Under the pieces are notes generated by a model. That model was given only the letters and a program-made list of their open reading frames with translations. It was not told the DNA's origin and searched no databases. From the NCBI RefSeq assembly GCF_018294505.1, contig NC_057812.1, positions 62,965,025 through 63,029,024 of the forward strand: a DNA stretch of 64,000 nucleotides. The letters run 5' to 3'. Below, in pieces: positions 22,818 to 33,917 of the stretch. This stretch comes from Triticum aestivum. Its lineage: Eukaryota > Streptophyta > Magnoliopsida > Poales > Poaceae. Each line of letters begins with the position of its first letter. The stretch's first letter is position 1. Both the position numbers and the translations under genes were made by a program.

Positions 22818-23512
22818 AAGTTGGCTCTAATATGCTAACTTAGAGCTTATATGCTTTGTTTCCTATAGGTTAGCTCCAAAATAACTTATGTTAGCACAAA
22901 ATGATCAAGTTTACACAATAAGCTTATAGTCTTTTTCTTATTCTTCTTCTTTTCCAAAATGACATAGGTTAGCTTCATTTTACCTAAGTTGGCTCTAATA
23001 TACTAACTTAGAGCTTATATGCTTAGTTTCCTATAGGTTAGCTCGAAAATAACTTATGTTAGCACAAAATGATCAAGTTTACATAATAAGCTTATAGTCT
23101 TCTTCTTATTCTTCTTCTTTTCCAACATTCTTCTTATTCTTCTTCTAGTGTTCTTCTTCTTCTAGTATTCTTCTAGTCTTCTTCTTTTTCTTCTTCTAAC
23201 TTCTTGTTTATCATTTTGCAGATTTGATTTAATTCACAGAAGCTTGCATGGATGGAGTGCTTCTTTTCCATTTGTGTTTTTATTTTGTATCAATGTGAAA
23301 CTTTTGTGAATTGATGGATAAAGGTGTTGGATGAACAATGTGAAACTTTTGTAATATGTAACGATGGAACTATGTGTTGGCTATGTATGTATATATGATG
23401 GAACTTGTGTGTTGGCTATGATTGTTATATGGATGCTTGTTGTATATATATGTGTTGGATATCTCATAGGTGAAATAGTGACCTGAGATTAAGAAAAAAA
23501 TTTAAAAAAATT
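22818..23512. other. 3' region of the captured gene and T/CTT-rich tract (unit 2)
   Basis: Two partial copies of an 80-base GGTTAGCT...CTAACTTAGAGC motif, a CTTCTT-rich microsatellite at about 23098-23210, then a presumptive 3' UTR exon after TTTTGCAG at about 23221. No coding frame. Confidence 0.4.
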
Positions 23513-23749
23513 GTTACTAATGGCGCACTACCATGTGGTGCGCCATTAGTATAGCAGACACTAGTGGTGCACCGTGAGCAAAACTAATGGCGCACTGGAT
23601 GGTGCGCCATTAGTATACCATATACTAATGGCGCACAAGTGGGGCGCCATTAGTAAAAATTACTAGTGGCGTGCTACTAATGGCGCACCAGTGATGCGCC
23701 ATTAGTAGGCAAAGCTGGTGCGCCATTAGTAGGCCTTATCCTAGTAGTG
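23513..23749. repeat. CACTA right subterminal repeat array (unit 2)
   Basis: Five or more copies of TACTAATGGCGCAC / GTGCGCCATTAGTA in inverted pairs, ending in the inverted TIR CCTTATCCTAGTAGTG. Confidence 0.75.
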
Positions 23750-23763
23750 CCTAGCCCTCCTCA

Positions 23764-23985
23764 GCCCACCATCTTCTGCATCTGAATCTTCCTCTTCCTC
23801 CGCATCTGAATCTCCCTCTTCTTCTGCATCTGAATCTCCCTCTTCTTCTGCATCTGAATCTTCCTCTTCTTCTACATCTCAATCTCCCTCTTCTTCTGCA
23901 TTTGAATCTTCCTCTTCTTCTGTATCTGCCTTTGTCTCTTCTTCTGTATCTGCCTTTCTCTCCTCTTCTGTATCTGACTCTATCT
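23764..23985 (-). repeat. ~24-bp acidic-coding repeat in the FAR1-like tail (copy 2)
   Basis: About nine head-to-tail units of a TCTTCTGCATCTGAATCTTCC-like motif. Read on the minus strand in the gene frame they encode DSDAEEE-type acidic repeats; another frame gives the spurious RCRRRGRF peptide. Confidence 0.75.
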
Positions 23986-24061
23986 CTTCTTTTTGCTTCT
24001 TCCTCCTTGTGCTGTTTGATTTTCTTGATTTGTTTCTGCGTCAATTGAAGAAAAACATGTG

Positions 24062-24350
24062 AACACTCTCTGGGAGAACATATTAACATTGTAAGCATGT
24101 ATGGAAATGAACAATGATATTAACATGTCCACTAACTTCGTTGCTTTTTTTGAATCTTCCTCTTCTTCTGTATCTGAATATGTGAATTCTTCTGTCTCTG
24201 AGTCTTTCTCTTTTCGCTTCTTCCTCCTTATGACCTTTGATTTCCCCGATTTGTTCCTGAGTAAACTGAAGAAAAAGAGAGAACATATTAACATTGTAAG
24301 CATGTATGGAAATGAACAATGAGATAAACATGTGCACTAACTTCGTTGCT
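24062..24350 (-). repeat. Tandemly duplicated ~206-bp intron/exon block (FAR1-like copy 2)
   Basis: The block from AGAACATATTAACATTGTAAGCATG to CACTAACTTCGTTGCTTTTTTT occurs twice, at about 24074 and 24280, each with its own splice-acceptor-like pyrimidine tract on the minus strand. This is an ancient duplication of an exon with its intron; unit 3 has it too. Confidence 0.6.
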
Positions 24351-24941
24351 TTTTTTCCCTCTCATCCGCTCGCGCCTGGATTTAATCCACTTGTTCGATT
24401 CTTTGGTAGTTGGTCTCCCTTTTGGAACTATTTTGATTGGATTTTCCATGTCATTAGTGCAGTATTCGCGAGCAGCAGAGAAGTATGCCGGCGAAGGAAC
24501 AAATGATTTATGGCCTTCATCCAAATCAGTTTTTTCTCCATCAACCAATATACTCTGGAGGAGCTCCATCACCTATTCTGACTGTGAATTGCTAGCTGCG
24601 CCTGTGAATAAAGCGTCACTAGCCATGTTGCATAGTTGATGATACTTATTCATGTGATCAGACCATACATGAGTATTCGCAGTCCTCGAAGAAGGGAACT
24701 CTGGCTTGGCATGCATTGTCCATCTTTTCTTGACAATTTCTATGGAAATGTGCGTACACCAAGATGATCCAGAACGCAGAATATATGTGCGCATGGGTAA
24801 TCCTGACTTTACAACTTTTTACATTTACAAGCTGCATCATCCAGTCTTGCTCCTATAAACAGACAAGTCACGTGATATATAAAATCCACAGGCTTAGCAT
24901 CCACGCCTTGTGCATCCAACTCCTCACTATCCTTACCTTCC

Positions 24942-25193
24942 AAGTGATTGGGATCCTTATCATCCAAGTTTTTGGCATGGAAGTCCACACCATCCTTGCC
25001 TTTCAAGTCATTGGGATCCTCAGCATCCATGTTTTTTGCATACAAGTCCTCAGCATGTTTACCTTCCAAGTCATTGGGATCCTCAGCAACCAAGTTTTTT
25101 GCATGCAAGTCCTCAACATCCTTACATTCCAAGTTATTGGGATCCTCAGCATCCAATTTTTTTGCATGCAAGTCCTCAGGATACTTACCTTCC
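24942..25193 (-). repeat. 63-bp coding minisatellite, four units (FAR1-like copy 2)
   Basis: Same 21-residue repeat as at 63-377 but with four units. The third unit carries private substitutions (GCAACC, CAACATCC). Confidence 0.9.
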
Positions 25194-27036
25194 TTACCTT
25201 GCAATTCTGTAGCATCCCTGCCATATGGGACTTTATTATATGGGGCTTTGCGCAAGACTCCAAACATGACCAAACCATCACATGCTACCCGGTCCATGAC
25301 CTGCCAATTTGTCCCTTCGACAATCTGATGCTTTACCTTTGGAAACATCACAGCTGTATAAATATAAGAGGCAGCAATCTGTAGAGGGTGTGCATTCAGC
25401 TTAGTGAAGCGTATCGTATGTGTTGCTACTGCGTCTAATGTTGCTTCATTCTTATGCATTATGGATACACAGTGCTCAACATGCTACAACAAATCAACAA
25501 GCTGCATCTTCCTCTTTAGGTGCACATGAAGCCTTGAGTTGAGAGACTCACTCATGTGATTACTCATCATGCCTAGGAAATATCTACCCTTTGTGTACGC
25601 AGCAGCCCATTTGTGTCGCAGCTCGTACATCCTGTTAACCCATGACGACCTCTTCCCCGTTGGTTTTATTTTGAACCGAACCTTATAAGCCTCCCATATT
25701 TTCTCAAACTCATCAACATCCCAATGACGGTAAATGAATTCCCTAAATTCCTCAAGCTTTATCTTGCGGAGGTGCATCACCATATTCTCCTCGATATGTG
25801 ACATGCACAAACGATGATCTGTTCCAGTCCAGACAGTAGCTATTGCTTTAGCCATTGAACCGTCGCCATCGGACATTGCTGAAATGGGTGCCTTCTAGGA
25901 CATTGCCTCCAAAAATACATGAAGAAGCCACTGGTATGATGCAACTTTCTCATCTGACACAAGACCGACCCCAAACAAAACTGTGCTGCGGTGATGGTTC
26001 AGACCAACAAATGGAACAAACAAAAGCCTATACTTGTTAGATCGATATGTACTGTCGAACACCACGACACCAACAAAGGCAACATAGTCAATCCGAAATT
26101 GTGAATCAGCCCAGAATATGTTCCTCAAATGGCCTTCTTTGTCTTTTGTGTATTTGAAAAATAATTCCGTGTCTGCTTTTTTCTGTGCAATCAGATAGGT
26201 GAGCAAATATCTAGCGTCACTGCATTCTATCTTGCGCTTTTTTTGGATTGAAACATGGTTGTATAGATCTCGATCTATAAATCCAAGCTTGTCGGGACCT
26301 CCGGCATTCTTCTCCACTACATTCATAATCTGAAGTGTTCGAAGTCCACCAATAGCATACTCGATGACATCGGCCTTTTGTGCGTCAGTCATTCTATGAT
26401 GAGCCGATAAGTAGGGAGTTGGGTCAGCAGAGACAAGTTATGCTTGTCCACAAAATTCTTGACGAACGAGAGGCCACTGCTATCTTGTAGCTCAACCTAA
26501 AAAAGAGTCGGACACCCACACCGAGAAAGACCCCTCGGTGTTCTTTTTCTTTCAGCTCTGTTAAAGTGCTTAAGGGCCCGCCATCCTTGTTTGCAGCACT
26601 TGTATGTCCTTCTATATGCATTTTGTTTCGGACCCGCACCCCTGTACTTCAGATCATCCTTTCTAACACCAAATCCTTTTTGTCTCGCATAGCCTAAGTA
26701 GAACATGTAGGCTTCTTCCTCAGTACGGAAAGTCTTATTCACAATCTCTATGTATTCCATACACTCATTCAGGTCTGCACCAGCCATGCCTTTATTATCA
26801 ATTCCTTTACCTTGCATGTGTACATCATCCATGTCCATGCCATCCTTGCCTGCATCCTCATTATCCTTATGATCCATGCACATACCATCATTTGCTTTGG
26901 GGTCCATGGCGACGAAATCATTGTCCTTATCATCCATGCATTTGCCTTCGTTGCCTCTATGACCCATGTCCTTGTCATCCTTGCCTGTATCACCCAAGTT
27001 TTTGCCATCGTTGCTTTTATCATCCATGTCGTTATG

Positions 27037-27590
27037 CTGCCAGCGAAAACAGATAGTCAATGTTATGGATGGATATCATACGTTACCGAAATTATGCACT
27101 ACTCTGCTTAAATAATTGATTTAATTTTTCATATTGGATTCATGTACCTAACTCAGTCCTTGAAAAGCTATAAGTAAATATGCCCTGACTAAATCCAGAA
27201 ATTTGTAATTGATTGTACTAGCTCTAACTAATGATCTCCTAACTAAATCCAAAGTCGACGAGTCCTTCAAATGCCTTGATAGATCCAACCTGATAGATTA
27301 ATTATCTCAAAACTCCATTCAAAATTATGTCCCAACAAAATCAAAATTATCTCCTAACAAAATCCAAAAGTATCTCCTAACTAAATCCAAATTATCTCCT
27401 AACTAAATCCAAAATAAGTCCAAACTCCATAGGAAATAATTATCTCCTAACTAAATCCAAAATATCTCGAAACTCAATTCAAAAGTATCTCGTAACTAAA
27501 TCAAAAATAACTTTCTTTGAATCCAAATCTGCTGACAACTTTCTCATGCCACATAACCCTAACTAAGTCCATCAATATGTCCTAGCCACA
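27037..27590. other. First-intron remnant of FAR1-like copy 2
   Basis: Same AT-rich CTCCTAACTAAATCC repeats as 2228-2781. It joins the CACTA fragment at 27590/27591, a unit junction. Confidence 0.55.
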
Positions 27591-28719
27591 TCCAAATCTG
27601 CTGTAATCACCACCCCTCATCACTGCTCAATTTATCCTCTAATCACCCCTCATCATTCCAAATCATCTAACTTCCCGAACGATCACCCATCCTCCCACTC
27701 CCCCAGCCTGAGTACGCTTAACTTCCGGGTTCTATTCTCTCTCGTTTCCAAGTCTGCACTTGTTGTTTTCCTGACAATAGTAAGATGTCAGTCCTATTAA
27801 CCTTGATGAATTTTGCTTGAGCATGAAGTGACACATTTCACTGTCTGAGTTTGAAACTATTGTTTTAAAAAACAATAATTATTTAGTAACACTAATATTT
27901 CTTGAATAATTAGTTTGACCATTGTTTGACCACAGTTTGACCAGATTTGACCAAAATTCAAAATAACTGAAATAATTATTTAGTAACACTAATATTCTAG
28001 AATAATTAGTTTGACCATTGTTTGACCAGATTTGACTAGTAATTTTTTCGATTTTTTCCACTCTAGATCTTAAAAGCACCGTAACTTTTTTTCTGTTAGT
28101 TTTTTGAGGATTTTGAAAATGTTTAACGGGGTTCCCCCAGTTAAATTCGGATGTAACTTTTTGAGTAGATGATTTTTCATATAAAAAACTTTTTAATCCG
28201 AGTTCGTATGCCAAAGTTATGCCCATTTTACAAATTCCTGAGAGATTTTGCAAATAAAGTCGAAATTCATATTTGTAAATTTTCCCAACAAGTAGACCAC
28301 ATATCACATGGGAAACTTATTTTATTTTATTTTTTTGACATTTCCATCATTTTCTTTTGTTTTTTCTAAAACTAAAAACGGGTCCATAGGGGGGGGAGTT
28401 TGAAAATGGCACCTTTAGTACCGGTTCATGCCATGAACCGGTACTAATGCCTCAAAACCCATTAGTACCGGTTGGTGGCACCAACCGGTACTAAAGGTCT
28501 AACCTTTAGTCCTGGTTGGTGCCACCAACCGGGACTAATGGGCATCGCACCCTTTAGTCCCGGTTCATGGCACGAACCCGGACTAAAGGGCCCAGGTGAA
28601 CCGGGACTAATGCCTTAGCCGCACGAACCGGAATAAATGCTCACATTAGTCCCGATTCTTGACTGAACCGAGACTAATGTGAAAACTGCTCTGGACCAAA
28701 GCCCTGTTTTCTACTAGTG
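27591..28719. mobile_element. CACTA transposon end fragment, unit 3
   Basis: Collinear copy of 2782-3917. The inverted TIR ends at 28719 and subterminal CCGGTT repeats lie at about 28409-28660. The left end is again absent and coincides with the unit junction. Confidence 0.6.
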
Positions 28720-29506
28720 TAAGGAGAACATGTTCTCTGCTTTGACAAGACGTATCAAGAAACCGCCTCGCGTTATGTCCGGGGCCGGTTAAAGAAAAAC
28801 GGTTCTAATGATTACCGGGCCGTGGCGTGATGTCATGCTGCCAAAACGCGTCAACAAATTAGATTTGTGGAAATATTATTCTCTCTACGGTGGTATGCGG
28901 AACTTATTTTGTAGGGTCGGGCACTATCCTTGTATTCAAACTCTTCCGTGGTGTATTCGGAGGAGGAACCCGCCTTGCAATGCCGAAGACAACACTGCGC
29001 GTCGGACTCATCGTCATTGAAGCCTGGTTCAGGGGGTACTGAGGGAGTCCTAGATTAGGGGGTCTCCGGACAGCCGAACCATATCCTTTGGCCGTATTGT
29101 TGGACTATGAAGATACAAGGTTGAAGACTTCGTCCCGTGTCCGGATGGGACTCTACTTGGTGTGGAAGGCAAGCTAGGCAATACGGATATGGATATCTCC
29201 TCCTTTGTAACCGACCTTGTGTAACCCTAGCCTCCTCCGGTGTCTATATAAACCGGAGGATTTTGGTCCGTAGGACAACATACAATCATACCATAGGCTA
29301 GCTTCTAGGGTTTAGCCTATCTAACCTCGTGGTAGATCTACTCTTGTAATACTATCAAGAACAATCAAGCAGGACGTAGGGTTTTACCTCTATCAAGAGG
29401 GCCTGAACCTGGGTAATACATTGTGTCCCCTGCCTCTTGTTACCATCCGCCTTGGATGCACAGTTCGGGACCCCCTACCTGAGATCCGTCGGTATTGACA
29501 CCGACA
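28720..29506 (+). mobile_element. 5'-truncated LTR retrotransposon with one complete LTR, unit 3
   Basis: The LTR 29040-29506 (467 bp) starts TGAGGGAGTCCTAGATTAGG and ends TTGACACCGACA. A polypurine tract (TTCAGGGGGTAC) sits directly before it at about 29028-29039. Internal sequence 28720-29027 includes short frames but no recognisable domain. The 5' part is missing: the internal sequence begins right at the CACTA terminus, so there is no 5-bp target duplication to pair. Confidence 0.7.
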
Positions 29507-30556
29507 GTAACCAACTCAATTAGCCACTTGTCCGTGATGTTGGAGAACATGAACTTACTTCACTTTTTCCTGGTACTACTTAACCACACAAAATAAAGAC
29601 TAAAATAATTCCTAAAAACTCTGATATATTGTACGCCCTCACATTTATAATCTTTAAAATATGAACTAATTTAGCCAACACAATTAAGAGTTTATTGTTA
29701 TTTCCCTACAGAGATACAAATATTTGGATCAAAATTTCATATTCTGCAAAAAAAAACACTGCAGTAAATATTATTCTGAGAAATTAGTTGACTTGCAATC
29801 TAGGACTACAAGTTAATGTCTTCCTTACTAAACCCAACCTAATTTCGGCCTAAAAAGGAATTTAATCCACTAGCCCAACTTATATGTTTTGAGCCCACCC
29901 TCTGGTTTCTGCCTGGATTCGCCACTGCACAAGGCCAATATTTTTTAAAGTTTTTAAAGGACTGTTTGCTGAAATTTGCTACTATTGTGTTACACATCTG
30001 CACTTGTTCATTGTTATGAAAACCCTGGAATACCGAAACCCTAGAAAAAAATACCCAGCTAGCCACCGATGCAGAAAACTTCCTTCAATCGCTGCCTTTG
30101 AAAATCATATCCAACTCCCGAAACGGCAACACAACAAGGAACAATGAAGTCGAAGATTACAAGTTAGGGTTTCTCACTTCACCTAGTCGCCAGGAGTCGC
30201 TAGGTGCTTGCTGACGGCCTCCCAATATCACTCCGCGCTCTTCTGCTCCAACCGTCGAGAGCGGCCAGGCGAGTAGGTGGCGGGGTCGCAGCGTGGTGGT
30301 TTGTGGGGAGGGTGGGGGTGAGGGGGGCGGGGGTGTGTGGGCGATGGGGGTGATGGCACAGACCCTATCCGTGTCAAGCAGAGAAAATAACGCCCCGTGG
30401 GTCCAGTTCGTAAAGAAACAACCAAACAGGCCCATATGCCGCTTACCAGTCACAAAGTAAAACCCTATGTTACTAATAAAAAACACAAAGCAAAATCCTT
30501 TTGTCTAAAAAAGAAAAACAAAGGAAAATCGTAAAAAAAAGATGGAAATCCTTTTT
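29507..30556. other. Intergenic, no recognised gene (unit 3)
   Basis: Collinear with 4678-5725, including the G-run tract at about 30275-30350. No supported feature. Confidence 0.4.
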
Positions 30557-31423
30557 GGGTGAGTTCAGGTGAACGTGATGGTGAGAGGCCCAAGGAGGAG
30601 TTTTGTGCGTTTACAACACCTTTGTTTTAGAGGGAAAAAATGCACCTTACAATGTGAAATTACAAAATCGTTATTAATAAGTGCTGAAAATTCCTTATTT
30701 GTAAAAAATGTTTCTTTCCAGAAAAAACAAATTTCAATAATGGGGGTAGGTAATTGCGTCGCCTTTCTCGCCCCCCCCCCCCTTGCATATTCGGGCCATT
30801 TGCCGCATTTCTATGGTTGTAACCTCAAAAGTTCAAGATCTTATCCGGCCACCATGAAATCATAGCAGGGTATGGGATGAGTGCCCCATGTTAAGCTCTT
30901 TGGTCCATATATGTGCCATATGCTACCAACGGGAGGCTTGGCCTCGAAGCCGTTCTCTACGGCTATGATGCCCGTCTGCTATCGTTATAATCAATGCAAA
31001 TTCGTGAGGGGCTAAAAATTCACTGGACCTGGTGTGGTGTCATCGTACAACCCCTAGAGGGTGTGGTAAAACATCGAGAGCGACATGCATTGTCCCTCAC
31101 ATAGGCTGTATGCAAAAGGGACCATATCGCATGTCGGATCAAGCCATCGAGAGAGAATGCGTCCGGCCTGTGAAAGGAGTGTGGGGCACGTTCCTTCATT
31201 TACCTCAAATCTCGATGTCACGTGATGTTAGACCTAGTAACCAAGGCATGGCTCATGCATCGCACTCAACTGGACCCACAACATGCATGTACACATGTCC
31301 ACGTATGAGTCTAAACGGCGGGGATGCATGGTTCGGGGACTGGCATAAGTGGTGTGAGCCCAGTTTGGATCTAGCTACCAAGAGGTAATGCATGAGTCTA
31401 AACGTCTACCAAGAGGATGCATG
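30557..31423. repeat. Degenerate ~1.75-kb repeat R1, truncated by deletion (unit 3)
   Basis: Matches 5726-6590 and ends abruptly at 31423, where sequence equivalent to 12796 onward begins. No microhomology is visible at the join. Confidence 0.65.
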
Positions 31424-31993
31424 GCCGGGGTGTACATCGGGAGAACCCTTCGTGTGTGGGCGATGTCAAGGTGGAGGGGCGCAAGGGGGTTCACCGGGTT
31501 CTTCCTTCGGGCTGGCTACGGGCACCTCCCTCGGGGATCTCCAAGGATGTACCAAGTCGAGGAGGTCATCCACAATGGGGTTGTGGTTGCTATCCTTTCC
31601 CACTTCACCAACCCCTTCGACGCATCCTACCTCCTCGGCCGCGTGTTCTGGTGTGGCTGCAAGTTCTTAGCTTTCACCACCCATAACATCTTCACGGAGT
31701 ACGACAATGTCTTCCCCACCGACAAGCGCATGCACACTTTTTCGTGCCCCATCAACAACGCCGCGGGGAGCGGTGAAGGGCGCCCGGAGGAGGAGCAAGG
31801 AGGAGCCTGGTGGAGAAGCGGTGGCCATCTATCTATCTTTTTAGCTAAAAAATCTATCTATTTATATTTGTCTTGGTGTTATTCAAGTTGTAAGCGTACT
31901 ATTAATTCACATTGTGGGCTTTGGTTGGCCCGAATTATGTATATTTATTATACAAAGTTTTACAGTGGTTGGGCTTTTTTGGAACCGTTTTAA
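31388..31993 (+). CDS. Chimeric 201-residue ORF created by the 6.2-kb deletion
   Basis: The frame starts at an ATG inside the R1 repeat (MHESKRLPRGCM, 31388-31423) and passes in frame through the deletion join. It then enters the unidentified protein seen at 12775 in unit 2, from AGVYIGRTLRVWAMSRWRG. The two codons that are stops in unit 2 are GGG and GGA here. The body includes HFTNPFDASYLLGRVFWCGC and TTHNIFTEYDNVFPTDKRM. One fewer G near 31768-31772 extends the tail beyond the unit 2 stop. The original start codon and TATA-like promoter are gone, so expression would depend on repeat-derived sequence. The family is not recognised. The ORF is real; a functional product is doubtful. Confidence 0.4.
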   Translation: MHESKRLPRGCMAGVYIGRTLRVWAMSRWRGARGFTGFFLRAGYGHLPRGSPRMYQVEEVIHNGVVVAILSHFTNPFDASYLLGRVFWCGCKFLAFTTHNIFTEYDNVFPTDKRMHTFSCPINNAAGSGEGRPEEEQGGAWWRSGGHLSIFLAKKSIYLYLSWCYSSCKRTINSHCGLWLARIMYIYYTKFYSGWAFLEPF

Positions 31994-32231
31994 TCTCTGG
32001 CATTTTAGTCATAGGAAAAAATTGTCTGAAAAAAAGTCATAGGAAGAAAACCATCACGCGCCGCCCCTCTCATCAAATGCAGAACCGCCGCCGCCATCAT
32101 CCTTCCCCTCACACATCGCCATTACAACCATGACATCTCCTCCCTCTCCTTCTCCTCCTTCTCGCGGCTGCAACTTTGCTCGTCTCCTCTTCCAGATCCC
32201 ACCCCCTTCTTCCATCCATGCAAGAACCTCG

Positions 32232-32714
32232 ATGGAGGAGCAGATAGCCGACGGCGAGAACGCCGACTTCATGGAGATCGCCGGCGGCGACCAGGTCAAG
32301 ATGGCCAGGTTAATGGAGATCTGTTATTGGTTTAACAACATAAGGCAATTGAACAGGACGGCAATGGCCACTTTGAGGGAAATGACATCCAGGTTGAAGA
32401 AAAATATTTTTCCCCCGCCCGCACAACCGAGGCACGACATCAAGATCCTCTTGTGGGCGATGGAGCAGGCCAATTCCTCTAGCCTGTGGGACAGGCGCAG
32501 GTGGTGGGCGTTCAGATGCAGGGTAGAGCATCCACTAGATCAGGAACCCACGGTGCACGAGGTGCCGTTGCAGATTGTGGAGCCTCCAACCGAGTCAGAG
32601 ATGACTCCGAAGCGCAACAGGAGGAGGACAGTGGTCGCGATATCGCTTCCCCGCCGTTCTCCATGCTTCCCTCGCCGCTCCCCTCTTCTGAACGGCGGCG
32701 GTACCGTTGTTTAG
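32232..32714 (+). CDS. Unidentified 160-residue protein, open in unit 3
   Basis: ATG at 32232 (CTCGATGG context) begins MEEQIADGENADFMEIAGGD. Upstream in-frame sequence to 32130 is low-complexity Pro/Ser, so the internal ATG is preferred. The protein has a mid-section of mixed charge (ARLMEICYWFNNIRQLNRTA, LKKNIFPPPAQPRHDIKILL, SLWDRRRWWAFRCRVEH) and a basic C-terminus (TPKRNRRRT, PRRSPCFPRRSP). There are no membrane segments and no domain I recognise. The same frame has three stops in unit 2. Composition and conservation outside the stops suggest a former or present gene, perhaps the first exon of a spliced one, since intron-like DNA follows. Confidence 0.45.
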   Translation: MEEQIADGENADFMEIAGGDQVKMARLMEICYWFNNIRQLNRTAMATLREMTSRLKKNIFPPPAQPRHDIKILLWAMEQANSSSLWDRRRWWAFRCRVEHPLDQEPTVHEVPLQIVEPPTESEMTPKRNRRRTVVAISLPRRSPCFPRRSPLLNGGGTVV

Positions 32715-33917
32715 AGTAAGCTTCCCCACTCCTAATCTTCCTACTGCTCGTGCTTACAGTTGTGCTGGTAGTGATTGAGTACATGCTTTTGGGGGCTGGA
32801 TTATGATGTATATGAACCCTAGGCTAAATTTGTACTGTTGTAGAGGTAGTATTTGATGTTCACCTTCTCCAAAAAATCATTATGTGTCTTTCTCTTATTA
32901 AGTGCTTGATACTATATTTGAACCTTTTTTTGAGTTGTTGATTGCTTTTTGGTAGAGCTACCAGCTCTTATGGAGATGCTCATGTTGTATGTCTTGTTCT
33001 CCATGATTTATACTAGCATTCTATGCAATTAGATGCCATGACAAGACATGTAACATATTTATTTATTGCCTCCAACATGCCATCATTTTACTACATTCAT
33101 CTCAGCAAGTATAAATCTGTCAACTATAATACTTTGCGAATTTGCTTGATGGTTCCCACTAAACTATAAACCCCCTTTTGTTTTCAAAGGAAGCCACTGA
33201 CATCCAGGTCCCACGGCAGTGATGCACACACAAATGCTCCCAGTCATGTGGCCCCTGGACCACTGGTCATCGTCGATGTCTAGCCAACCTCAGTGTGCCT
33301 CTACCAATAACAGCAGCCCTTTCTCTTATAGAACTATGCAACTTTGCTTGAAGGTTGCCACTAAAAATATAACTCCTATGGCCATGCTTCCTAAAAATTA
33401 TTTGCATTATGTTGTCAATACTTTCATGCCATGACTTTTGTTTCTATGACAATTTTATGTTGCATGGTAAAATCTTGCTCTAAAGTGGCCAAGTTAATAT
33501 AATTGTTTGATGTTAAAAGTAAGTTGCACTTGTGAGCTTGGTTTTTTTGCTTGCTGTAACCATCATGTCAACACTGTTTGTCATTATAACTGTTTTAGCA
33601 TAACTGTAATTTTCACTAACTCCTAACCTATAACAGCAACTTTGCCATTCATGTTTCACAAGAAAAAAACTAGAGTTCACAAGGCTGGAGACCTGGAGTT
33701 GTGAGGCTAGGAGGCTGATGGCGCTGCTGCTGGCTGATCCTTATTCTTCCAGCTTTTGTTCCTCCTTTTCTCTATACTCATTGGATTCCTAGGCCACATC
33801 CCTATTTGCTATTAATGTATTAAGTTTATCCTTTGAATTTATTGTATTAGATTTGATGTGGAAGTACCTTAATCTCTATAAGTGAGATGTTGGTTCTGTG
33901 ACCGATAATTTCTAGGT
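32715..33917. other. Non-coding stretch downstream of the 160-residue ORF (unit 3)
   Basis: Collinear with 14087-15300 with small indels. T-rich and intron/UTR-like; no supported frame. Confidence 0.35.

Larger units (their letters stand above)
18479..23749. mobile_element. Non-autonomous CACTA transposon carrying a B3-domain gene (unit 2)
   Basis: 5271 bp. The left TIR begins CACTACTAGGAAAAGG at 18479 and the right end is its inverted match, ending at 23749. The 3-bp target duplication is CCT at 18476-18478 and 23750-23752. Subterminal inverted repeats of TACTAATGGCGCACC / GGTGCGCCATTAGTA fill both ends. Inside are a TNP2 N-terminal scrap, a tRNA-like segment, a GC-rich leader and the B3 gene. 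It sits in the tail of the FAR1-like pseudogene. Unit 3 has the same element at the same site, so insertion preceded the duplication. Confidence 0.88.
23750..27036 (-). pseudogene. FAR1-like protein, copy 2 main part (pseudogene)
   Basis: Full family order on the minus strand. The acidic N-terminus starts at ATG 27027. FAR1 DNA-binding domain lies at about 26740-26500 and MULE transposase domain at about 26080-25700. A four-unit 63-bp minisatellite (25193-24942) precedes a SWIM-type zinc finger (CKCKKL...DYPCAHI, about 24825-24780). The tail ends in KGRPTTKESN and an acidic DSDAEEE repeat tract that runs into the CACTA target site. Shared stops lie at 26497-26499 and 25484-25486, and a shared frameshift precedes the RWTMHAK motif (about 24725). 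Private stops are TAG 25895-25897, TAA 24809-24811 and TAG 24740-24742. No native 5' exon: the first intron is cut at 27590. Clearly a pseudogene. Confidence 0.85.
2782..27590. repeat. Tandem unit 2 (24.8 kb)
   Basis: Complete copy of the duplicated segment. It aligns collinearly with unit 3 apart from two large differences: this unit has 6591-12795, which unit 3 lacks, and it lacks the 13-kb LTR element found in unit 3. Smaller indels and scattered substitutions separate the two, by eye a few percent. The junction call depends on where identity to copy 3 ends. Confidence 0.85.

Noticed and set aside
23751..24098. Arg/Cys-rich repeated protein (RCRRRGRF) on the minus strand
   Set aside because: It is the wrong frame of the repeat that codes acidic DSDAEEE units in the FAR1-like tail.
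24942..25193. CRISPR-like array of regular repeats
   Set aside because: The 63-bp units are contiguous coding repeats without unique spacers, in a plant genome.
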